Notes under the pieces: generated by a model
Told to the model about the DNA's origin: nothing
The model's database searches: none
The model's input: the letters and a program-made list of their open reading frames with translations, nothing else
DNA from: Haloplanus ruber
GTDB lineage: Archaea; Halobacteriota; Halobacteria; Halobacteriales; Haloferacaceae
Assembly: GCF_024494725.1 (NCBI RefSeq)
Contig: NZ_JANHDK010000005.1
Span: 62,001-126,000 of the forward strand
Reading direction: 5' to 3'
DNA: 64,000 bases
Position numbers and translations under genes: made by a program
Part shown: positions 7,886-14,209 of the stretch, one piece after another
Layout: every line of letters begins with the position of its first letter
Position numbering within the stretch: the stretch's first letter is position 1

Positions 7886-9159
7886 AATGCGTCGGCCTGA
7901 TCGAGGGCGATCCGGAGGCGTTGCCACGTCTCCCCGGAGTGCCACCCCCAGCCGTTCTTTTCGACGGCGTCGCCGCCGGCGAAGCGGTCGAGTGCCTGCG
8001 TGAGTTTGCGGCGTTCGGCCGCGGCCGCCTCGTCACTCCGGTCGACGACGGCGTCGACTGCCGCCGCGGGGTCGGTCCGGGCGGTACTCCACCCGTCCAT
8101 CGCGCCCTCGAGGAACGCCCGGAGCGCTTCGGGGCGGTTCCGAAGCGTCTCCCGGCGGACCACGAAGGCGGGGCCGGGAACCGGGAAGTGCTCGGCAACC
8201 AGCACCGAATCGACATCGTGGCCGTCGGCCGCCAGCTCCAGCGGGTCGGTGAACACGCCCGTCGCCACGTCGGCGTCGCCACGGAGCAGCGCTGCGCGCT
8301 CCTCGCCCTCGGCGCGGACGACGGTCACGTCGTCGACGACGCCGGCCTGCGACAGGAAGAGGCGTCCGAGCGCGCCGGTCTCGGAGCCGGCCGGCATGGC
8401 GACCCGCCGACCGCGGACGTCCTCGACGCTCCGAAGCGGGCCACCGAACCTCCCCCGTGTCGTATAGAGGACGACCATCGCCCGCTGGTAGTAAAGGGCC
8501 AGCGGGACCACATCACGTCCCTCTGCGTGCGCGCGAAGGAAGGTGGCTGCACCGGTGAGTCCAACGTCCACCTCACCCTCAGCCACCCTCGACAGGGCGG
8601 CGGCGGAGCCACGACACCCCTCGAAGGCAACGTCCGCGTCGTACGTTCCCGCGAACAGCGGGGCGTGGAGGCCGTTTGGGTCCCAGTTTAACCCAACCTC
8701 GACGGGTCGCCCGTCGTCCCCCCGGGCGTCGGCGTCGACGGAGATGTCGTCGCCGAGGGTCGCGGCGACCGTCGCCGCCCGGTCGAGTAGCGCCTCGGAG
8801 TGGCAGGCACGCACGCGGGCGGCCGTCCGGTCGAAGCCCGCGTCGGCCCGCCAGCCCTTTGGCGGTCGGCCCGGCGCCTCGCTCCGGACGGTCGTCTCGG
8901 TGATCAGTCCGTCGTCGGTGAGGGCCGCGAGTACGTCCGAGACGCGACCACGGCCCAGGTCGACGCCCACGCGGACGGCCAGCCGCGACGCCGCCTCGCC
9001 GGAGAAGCGATCGGACTCCTCGCGGGCGACCAAGTAGGCGAGAACGCGCGCAGCCTCGCGGTCCAGCCCCGCGGCAAAGGCTTCGACCGCTCGTTCGTCC
9101 TCGTCCCCGAGAACCGGAAACTCTCGAACTCGCACGTCCGGCCATTCGCTCCGATGCAT
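7882..9159 (-). CDS. HTH domain fused to an NMT1/THI5-like substrate-binding domain; putative one-component sensor
   Basis: A 425-residue protein with no signal peptide. Residues about 25-120 look like a TrmB/MarR-like winged helix (AARVLAYLVAREESDRF, then RGRVSDVLAALTDDGLI and a GRPPKGW wing). From about residue 155 comes a complete SBP-like domain opening with VGLNWDPNGLHAPLF and closing with EKNGWGWHSGETWQ, the same signatures as the lipoprotein at 4432. I infer a cytoplasmic regulator that senses the imported ligand directly. It heads the operon with the ATPase and permease. The ATG at 9159 is used here; however, a TATA box at 9160-9166 is only about 27 bp from an in-frame GTG at 9135, so the leaderless start may be there. 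Residues may therefore shift by eight. Confidence 0.75.
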   Translation of the reverse strand: MHRSEWPDVRVREFPVLGDEDERAVEAFAAGLDREAARVLAYLVAREESDRFSGEAASRLAVRVGVDLGRGRVSDVLAALTDDGLITETTVRSEAPGRPPKGWRADAGFDRTAARVRACHSEALLDRAATVAATLGDDISVDADARGDDGRPVEVGLNWDPNGLHAPLFAGTYDADVAFEGCRGSAAALSRVAEGEVDVGLTGAATFLRAHAEGRDVVPLALYYQRAMVVLYTTRGRFGGPLRSVEDVRGRRVAMPAGSETGALGRLFLSQAGVVDDVTVVRAEGEERAALLRGDADVATGVFTDPLELAADGHDVDSVLVAEHFPVPGPAFVVRRETLRNRPEALRAFLEGAMDGWSTARTDPAAAVDAVVDRSDEAAAAERRKLTQALDRFAGGDAVEKNGWGWHSGETWQRLRIALDQADAL

Positions 9160-9168
9160 ATATAAACT
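9160..9168 (-). promoter_or_regulatory. TATA box of the HTH-SBP/ATPase/permease operon
   Basis: On the minus strand GTTTATATAT lies directly before the ATG at 9159. Standard haloarchaeal spacing would put transcription start near 9136, inside the annotated ORF and next to an in-frame GTG at 9133-9135. This favours a shorter, leaderless protein. No TTCC/GGAA palindrome is visible near this promoter. Confidence 0.45.
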
Positions 9169-9249
9169 GCCGGCGATCTCCCGTGCATCGAGTTGGGCAT
9201 CGTACACGTTCTGCCGTGTGTGTGGGAGTCTTTGCCGAGACTTCATCAG

Positions 9250-9256
9250 GTTTATT
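9250..9256 (+). promoter_or_regulatory. TATA box of the halocyanin-like gene
   Basis: TTTATTA within GGTTTATTAGATTAAAACC, centred about 27 bp before the ATG at 9281, fits a leaderless transcript and supports 9281 as the start rather than the longer frame. Confidence 0.5.
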
Positions 9257-9280
9257 AGATTAAAACCGAAGTTCGACCCG

Positions 9281-9817
9281 ATGGTTTCGAAGGAGTTCCT
9301 GTCACGACGGAAATTCGCAGCCACGTTCAGCGGCGCCGTGCTCGCCGGCCTCGCCGGCTGCGGCGGTGGCGGCGGCAGCAGTGATGGTGGCGACGAAGCG
9401 ACGGCGACGCCAACCGATACCCCGGAACCGACGGCGACGGAGACAGCGACGGCGACGGCGACGGCGACGTCGACCCCAGCCAGCGAGGCGGACGCGACGA
9501 TCACCGTGGGACCCGGTGGAAGCCTCCAGTTCGAACCGGCGACCACCGCCGTCTCGCAGGGCGATACCGTCGAGTTTGTCTTCGACTCCGGCGGCCACAA
9601 CGTCTCGGGGCATCCGGATGCTCACTCCCAGGTGTCGCTCCCGGAGGGTGCCGAGCCGTTCGCGTCCTACGACATCTCGGGTGACGACATCAACCACCTC
9701 TCGCTCAATCAGGCCGGGTCGACCTACCGGCACACGTTCGAGACCACCGGCCAGTACACGTACGTCTGTGTTCCCCACGCCGCGTCGGGGATGGTCGGCA
9801 ACATCACGGTTCGCTAG
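9281..9817 (+). CDS. Halocyanin-like blue copper lipoprotein (plastocyanin fold)
   Basis: A 178-residue extracellular electron carrier tethered to the membrane. The N-terminus is a Tat lipoprotein signal (SRRKFAATFSGAVLAGLAGC), followed by a Gly-rich and Thr/Glu/Ala-rich linker to about residue 65. The cupredoxin domain has the four type-1 copper ligands: His in GGHNVSG, then Cys, His and Met in YVCVPHAASGM (C-x2-H-x4-M spacing). It sits just upstream of the PQQ alcohol dehydrogenase operon on the same strand, so it is a natural electron acceptor for that enzyme. It has its own promoter; a longer frame to 9218 is not used. Confidence 0.88.
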   Translation: MVSKEFLSRRKFAATFSGAVLAGLAGCGGGGGSSDGGDEATATPTDTPEPTATETATATATATSTPASEADATITVGPGGSLQFEPATTAVSQGDTVEFVFDSGGHNVSGHPDAHSQVSLPEGAEPFASYDISGDDINHLSLNQAGSTYRHTFETTGQYTYVCVPHAASGMVGNITVR

Positions 9818-9900
9818 GCGAACCATCCGGCAACGGCAAGTCGCCGTCCGTTCTTGCGCTCGTGACATCCCCTAGATACTGCTCTCTGTCATTTACTTTA

Positions 9901-9942
9901 ATTTAGGTTCTAAATCATGAAATATATCACAAAGTTAAATAT
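9901..9942 (+). promoter_or_regulatory. Palindrome and TATA box upstream of the PQQ dehydrogenase operon
   Basis: A perfect 15-bp palindrome ATTTAG-GTT-CTAAAT covers 9901-9915. The TATA-like TTAAATA at about 9935-9942 is about 26 bp before the ATG at 9963. The intervening DNA is very AT-rich compared with the rest of the window. The palindrome lies upstream of the core promoter, a position more typical of an activator than a repressor. Confidence 0.5.
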
Positions 9943-9962
9943 AGACAATTCCTTCGCTACAT

Positions 9963-10895
9963 ATGGAGTGGTATGGCATGTCGCAATATGTAAACGGAAT
10001 GCCCCAGATCGACCAAGAGGATCGACGGCAGTTCCTCAAGGTCGTCGGGTTGACCGGCGCAGTGGCAGCAGGTAGTGAGTTCACCCTGAGCGACCTCAGG
10101 GGAGAAGTAGAAGGGGAGACGGCGGGGGAACTCGCCGCCATGGGGGAGGCCATCAGCGACGACCTGACGGGCGAACTCGACGCGAGTCTGCTCGGTGGCG
10201 AACTCGTGGCCCTCGAAGAACAGATCGCCCAGTTGGACGAGCTTCGGGCGATGGGCGTCCCGGCCGAGGACAGTACGGCCTATCAGGAGCTCGCCGAGCC
10301 CGGGTGGGCAATCCACGAGCATCTCGTCGAAGTCGGCTTCTTCGAGAGCGCCGAGGAGCACCTTCCCGAGTTCAGCCCCGAACACATCGGGGCGACCGCG
10401 CGGGAGTTCATCAACACGCCTGTGTTGGCATCCGCGCTCCTCGAACTCGGCTACACCGAGTCCGAGCTCACCTCGACGATGGTCAACGTCGTCAACAACA
10501 AGGAACGGCTGGCGATGTGGGTGCCCACGAAGAACATCCCCGCCGGCGTCGAAGGGTTCGATCCCGCGAACGTGGCTCCGCTCCACCAGCGAGCGGCCGC
10601 CGGCACCCTGTTGTGGACCGATTACCTCGATACGTACCTCTGGCAGAACGAGGTACTCCTGACCGACACCATCCTCGACAACAACTACGGTGACCTCAAG
10701 CAGATGTACGCCGGACTGCATCTGCTGGCCAACGCCGCCGAGGACCTCGCGGGCAGTCAGGAACTCGGCGACGCACAGCTCACCGCCGCGCTCTCGGCGG
10801 GCGCGGCGATGATGATCGTCGGACAGGAGGACCTGACCAACGACGTGATGCGCATCACGGACGAAATGCGCGCCCCACGCACGGGAGGTGCGTAA
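9963..10895 (+). CDS. Tat-exported partner subunit of the PQQ dehydrogenase (unknown family)
   Basis: A 310-residue protein I do not recognise by family. Residues about 20-40 carry a twin-arginine signal (DRRQFLKVVGLTGAVAAGS). The rest is acidic and mostly helical, with no cysteine at all, so it is not a c-type cytochrome or Fe-S protein. The stop is three bases before the ATG of the PQQ dehydrogenase, which has no export signal of its own. I infer that the two form a complex in the cytoplasm and the dehydrogenase is carried out by this subunit's Tat signal. ATGs at 9978 and 9999 are alternative starts; 9963 fits the TATA spacing best. Confidence 0.6.
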   Translation: MEWYGMSQYVNGMPQIDQEDRRQFLKVVGLTGAVAAGSEFTLSDLRGEVEGETAGELAAMGEAISDDLTGELDASLLGGELVALEEQIAQLDELRAMGVPAEDSTAYQELAEPGWAIHEHLVEVGFFESAEEHLPEFSPEHIGATAREFINTPVLASALLELGYTESELTSTMVNVVNNKERLAMWVPTKNIPAGVEGFDPANVAPLHQRAAAGTLLWTDYLDTYLWQNEVLLTDTILDNNYGDLKQMYAGLHLLANAAEDLAGSQELGDAQLTAALSAGAAMMIVGQEDLTNDVMRITDEMRAPRTGGA

Positions 10896-10898
10896 CGC

Positions 10899-12623
10899 AT
10901 GGCTAGCATTCACGAACACGACAAGGCGGTACAGGCGGCACAGAACATCGAGATGGTGGAGGTTGAGGACGGCTACACGCTGACCAACCTCCCTGACGAG
11001 TCGATCACGCAGCAGTTCGACATCGATCAGATCCCACAGCAGGACGTCACCCAGGACATGCTGAATCAGTCGGCCAAGGAGAATCCCGAGGCCTGGCTGA
11101 TGTACGGCGGTGGCTATCAGCAGCAGCGCCACACGTCCGCGGACGTGATCACGCCGGACAACGTCGAGGGACTCGAACTCGAATATCTGGTCCAGAGCGG
11201 CGTTGCCTCCAGCATGGAAGGCGTGCCGATTGTCGTGCCCGGCGATCCGCCGGTCATGTACCAGACCAACGGGCCGAACCACGCGAAGGCGATCAACGCC
11301 CGCACCGGCGAGACCCTCTGGAGTTACACGTACGCCAACCCGCAGGGGCTGCTTCTCTGCTGTGACGCGAACAACCGCGGGTTCGCCGTCCACGGCGACA
11401 AGGTCTTCATGACCACCCTCGACTCGGGTATCGTCGCGCTCGACCGATACACGGGCGAAGAGGCGTGGTACACCTCGACCGGTGACCACGAGATCGGTTA
11501 CTCCGCGACGTGGGCGCCGATTGTCTACGACGGGCAGGTCATCACCGGCTCCGCCGGCGGCGAGTACGGTGTCAGCGGCTTCGTCGCCGCTCTCAACCCC
11601 GAGGACGGCTCCGAAGTCTGGCGCACGAACACGACGCCGGCCGAGGAGTGGGCCGGCGACTCCCACGAACACGGCGCCGGCACCGTCTGGATGACGCCGA
11701 CGCTCGATCCCGACACCGGGATGATCCACGCGCCGGTGGGCAACCCCGGTCCGGACTTCGACGGCACCGTCCGTCCCGGTCCGAACCGCTACACCATCGG
11801 GACGCTCACCATGGACGCCAGCGATGGCTCCATCCAGTGGCACTACGGCGAGAGTCCCCACGACGTCTGGGACTACGACTCCTCGGCGCCCAAGATCCGT
11901 GTCAACGACATGGAGATGGACGGCGAGACGCGCGACGTGGTGCTCAGCCCCGGCAAGACCGCCTGGGTGTACACCATGGACGCCGAGAACGGGCAGTTGC
12001 TCCAGCGCTCTCAGGAGACGACCCAGCACATCAACATGTGGAAGATGGTCCCGCACGCAGACGAGGACCGACGGGTCGCCTTCGTGCCCGGTGCACACGG
12101 TGGTAACGACTGGCAGCCGCCGTCGTACAACCCCGAGACGGGGCTGATGTACCTGAACCAGAACAACGCGCCTCACGAGATCTTCTGGGAGGAGGCGCAG
12201 TACGAGGCGGGCCAGACCTACTGGGGCGGCGGCCTCAACGACTGGCCCGACGTCGACGCGCCGGACAACTGGAACGGCAACCTGAGCGCCATCGTTGCCG
12301 TCGACCCGGCTACCGGCGAGCGCGTCTGGCGTGACTGGATCTCCTCGGACACCACGAGCGACTACCTCTGGGGCGGTTCGATCACGACCGCGTCCGGCCT
12401 CACGTTCGCCGGCACCCAGAACGGCAACCTCGTCGCCTACGACGGCGAGAACGGCGACCGGCTCTGGCAGTTCCAGCTCGGCGCGCCGATCTGCTCGTCG
12501 CTGTCCAGCTGGTACGACCCCGGCGAGGGCAAGCAGTACGTCGCGGCCCAGGTTGGCGGCTCCGGCTGGCTCCACGGCGGCCGTCGTGGCTCCACCGTCG
12601 CCGTCTTCGGCCTCAGCGAGTAG
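10899..12623 (+). CDS. PQQ-dependent alcohol dehydrogenase with lanthanide-type active site (XoxF/ExaF-like)
   Basis: An eight-bladed quinoprotein (574 aa) predicted to oxidise an alcohol and pass electrons to an external carrier. Blade motifs such as ALNPEDGSEVW and AVDPATGERVW are visible. The vicinal disulfide Cys154-Cys155, hallmark of methanol/ethanol dehydrogenases, is present. By alignment with methanol dehydrogenase the metal/PQQ site is Glu222 (GGEYGVSG), Asn282 (VGNPGP) and catalytic Asp325 in PHDVWDYD. The extra Asp327 two residues later is the residue that distinguishes lanthanide enzymes (XoxF) from calcium enzymes. There is no signal peptide; export probably depends on the preceding Tat subunit. 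Copper proteins on both sides are likely acceptors. No PQQ biosynthesis genes lie in this window. Confidence 0.85.
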   Translation: MASIHEHDKAVQAAQNIEMVEVEDGYTLTNLPDESITQQFDIDQIPQQDVTQDMLNQSAKENPEAWLMYGGGYQQQRHTSADVITPDNVEGLELEYLVQSGVASSMEGVPIVVPGDPPVMYQTNGPNHAKAINARTGETLWSYTYANPQGLLLCCDANNRGFAVHGDKVFMTTLDSGIVALDRYTGEEAWYTSTGDHEIGYSATWAPIVYDGQVITGSAGGEYGVSGFVAALNPEDGSEVWRTNTTPAEEWAGDSHEHGAGTVWMTPTLDPDTGMIHAPVGNPGPDFDGTVRPGPNRYTIGTLTMDASDGSIQWHYGESPHDVWDYDSSAPKIRVNDMEMDGETRDVVLSPGKTAWVYTMDAENGQLLQRSQETTQHINMWKMVPHADEDRRVAFVPGAHGGNDWQPPSYNPETGLMYLNQNNAPHEIFWEEAQYEAGQTYWGGGLNDWPDVDAPDNWNGNLSAIVAVDPATGERVWRDWISSDTTSDYLWGGSITTASGLTFAGTQNGNLVAYDGENGDRLWQFQLGAPICSSLSSWYDPGEGKQYVAAQVGGSGWLHGGRRGSTVAVFGLSE

Positions 12624-12644
12624 CGACTCCGACCGACTTCTCCG

Positions 12645-12650
12645 TTTTTT
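12645..12650 (+). terminator. Oligo-T terminator after the PQQ dehydrogenase
   Basis: A run of six T about 20 bp after the stop, in GC-rich surroundings, is the usual haloarchaeal transcript end. No strong hairpin precedes it. Confidence 0.45.
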
Positions 12651-12679
12651 CACACCCTCTAGCGGTGGATTTAGCTATT

Positions 12680-12720
12680 GTGAGAATGAAACTCACTGTT
12701 AATATCCCGTAATTTTATTT
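12680..12720 (+). promoter_or_regulatory. Promoter of the cupredoxin gene, with small inverted repeat
   Basis: The TATA-like ATTTTATTT (about 12712-12720) is about 27 bp before the ATG at 12744, predicting a leaderless mRNA. Upstream an imperfect inverted repeat GTGAG-N7-CTCAC covers 12680-12696 and could be an operator. Confidence 0.4.
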
Positions 12721-12743
12721 GATGTGGGATACACGGGACGGAT

Positions 12744-13400
12744 ATGGCGACGCGAAGAACGTTCCTGATCGGCGCTGCAGCAACGACGGCGGGACTAGCC
12801 GGTGCCGTGGGCTCGGCGACGGCCCAAGCCCAGACTTTCGAACTCGAACTGACCCAAGAAGGGTTCGTCGGCCGTGCGCCCTCCAGCATCGAGGGCGAGG
12901 CCAATCCGACCCTGGAGGTGGAAGCGGGACAGAACTACGCCATCCAGTGGACGAACAGCTACAACCCCGAGTCGGAGGGGATCCCAGCGCGACACAACCT
13001 CGTGGTCACGACCTCTGATGGCGTCGTGCGCCGGGGAGAGTACGTCTTCGAGACGGGACAGACCCGCACGATCCAGTTCCAGGCCCGATCCGGCCTCTCG
13101 GAGTACTTCTGTGAGGAGCACATGGGTGAAGGCGGCGAGTTCAACGTCGCCGGTGGTTCCACGGCAACGGCCACCGAGACGAGCGGCGGCGACATGGAGG
13201 GCGGCGACGGCGGCGACGGTGGCGACATGGAAGGCGGCGATGGTGGCGACGGCGGCGACATGGAGGGCGGCGACGGCGGCGACGGTGGCGACGGCGGCGA
13301 GGAAACCTCGGGTGGCGGTCCCGGCTTCGGTGTCGGTGCAGCCCTGACGGCCCTCGGCGCGGGCGCCTACGGTGCCCTCCGACGCGGTAGCGACGACTAG
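12744..13400 (+). CDS. Cupredoxin-like surface protein with PGF-CTERM anchor
   Basis: A 218-residue secreted protein. It begins with a twin-arginine signal (TRRTFLIGAAATTAGLAGAVGSATAQA), then a cupredoxin-like domain (about 30-135) with candidate copper ligands His in ARHNLVV, and Cys and His in YFCEEHMG. The Met directly follows the His instead of lying four residues on, so the axial ligand is uncertain. A Gly/Asp/Met repeat linker follows. The tail GGGPGFGVGAALTALGAGAYGALRRG is a PGF-CTERM signal: archaeosortase would cleave it and attach a lipid. Its place right after the PQQ dehydrogenase suggests a role in the same electron chain. Confidence 0.8.
   Translation: MATRRTFLIGAAATTAGLAGAVGSATAQAQTFELELTQEGFVGRAPSSIEGEANPTLEVEAGQNYAIQWTNSYNPESEGIPARHNLVVTTSDGVVRRGEYVFETGQTRTIQFQARSGLSEYFCEEHMGEGGEFNVAGGSTATATETSGGDMEGGDGGDGGDMEGGDGGDGGDMEGGDGGDGGDGGEETSGGGPGFGVGAALTALGAGAYGALRRGSDD
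13188..13286 (+). repeat. Three tandem 33-bp repeats encoding GGDMEGGDGGD
   Basis: Copies at 13188-13220, 13221-13253 and 13254-13286, starting GGCGACATGG; copies 1 and 3 appear identical and copy 2 has a few silent changes. They encode the linker between the cupredoxin domain and the PGF-CTERM anchor, so copy number could change the length of the stalk. Confidence 0.85.
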
Positions 13401-13413
13401 CTCCGCTCACAGC

Positions 13414-13419
13414 TTTTTT
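13414..13419 (+). terminator. Oligo-T terminator after the cupredoxin gene
   Basis: Six T in a row 14 bp after the stop (AGCTTTTTTC), the usual haloarchaeal transcript end. Confidence 0.4.
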
Positions 13420-13444
13420 CGATGCGTACTCCCAACGGGAGGTG

Positions 13445-14209
13445 ATGAGTATTCGCTCGGTCGGAGACCGGCTACGCCGTCCGGAGTATACGGGTGAGAA
13501 CCGCTGTCTCCCGTGTACCGTGGTGAACGTTTGTCTCGTCGTCGTCGCCGCCGCAGTCGCGGCCGTTCCACTCGGCCCACCCGGCGGCCTCGCCGTTCTC
13601 ACCGTCGGTCTCGGGGCCATCTACTTCCGGGGGTATCTCGTCCCCGGTACGCCGGCGCTGACGGCACGATACTTCCCGCCGTGGCTGCTCGAACTGTTCG
13701 GGAAGGAACTCGAACTCCGCGAGACGCTCGTCCCCGTCGAGGATGTGGCTGTTCGCTCGACGGCCGAGGGCGGGCGCCTGACCGACGACTTTGCCGCCGC
13801 GTGGGACGCCCGGATCGAGCGGATGCGCGAGGCGGGCGTCTCGGACGACGACGTGGCGACGCTGTTGGGCGTCGAGTCGGCGTCAAGCGTGTCGGGTGAC
13901 GTAGCCTACGTCGTCGACGGTGGCCTCAGACAGTGGCTCTCGACGTCTGCGCTCCTCGCCGACGCTGCGGCCGCGGCCGTTCTCGACGCGCGTGGCGGCG
14001 AGGCCTGGGCGGCGCTCGCCCCGGACGAACGGGTCGCGACGCTCCGTGACCTTCGGAAGTTCCTCGGATACTGCCCGGGTTGTGGCGGCGCCCTCGACGA
14101 AGAGGAGACTGAGACGGTCGAAACCTGCTGTACGGAATCCGAACGCGTGCTGATGGCGACCTGCGTAGACTGTGACGTTCGGTTGATCGAGGACCTCGGA
14201 GAGCGTTAG
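13445..14209 (+). CDS. Membrane protein with C-terminal zinc ribbon, unknown function
   Basis: A 254-residue protein of no family I recognise. Two hydrophobic segments (about residues 23-60: VVNVCLVVVAAAVAAVPLGP and LAVLTVGLGAIYFRGYLV) precede a soluble acidic domain. A CLPC pair sits near the N-terminus, and the C-terminus has CPGCGG, CC and CVDC, giving several possible metal pairs. A sequence matching the anti-Shine-Dalgarno complement (GGAGGTGA, about 13438-13445) overlaps the start codon itself, which is unusually close. The gene ends 4 bp into the convergent formate dehydrogenase gene. Confidence 0.6.
   Translation: MSIRSVGDRLRRPEYTGENRCLPCTVVNVCLVVVAAAVAAVPLGPPGGLAVLTVGLGAIYFRGYLVPGTPALTARYFPPWLLELFGKELELRETLVPVEDVAVRSTAEGGRLTDDFAAAWDARIERMREAGVSDDDVATLLGVESASSVSGDVAYVVDGGLRQWLSTSALLADAAAAAVLDARGGEAWAALAPDERVATLRDLRKFLGYCPGCGGALDEEETETVETCCTESERVLMATCVDCDVRLIEDLGER

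Noticed and set aside
9957-12653. Very long open frame (about 900 codons) antisense to the PQQ dehydrogenase operon
   Set aside because: It mirrors the codon bias of a well-supported gene; its translation is rich in Arg/Val/Gly and has no recognisable motif.
13188-13286. CRISPR-like repeat array
   Set aside because: Repeats are contiguous without spacers and encode an in-frame protein linker.
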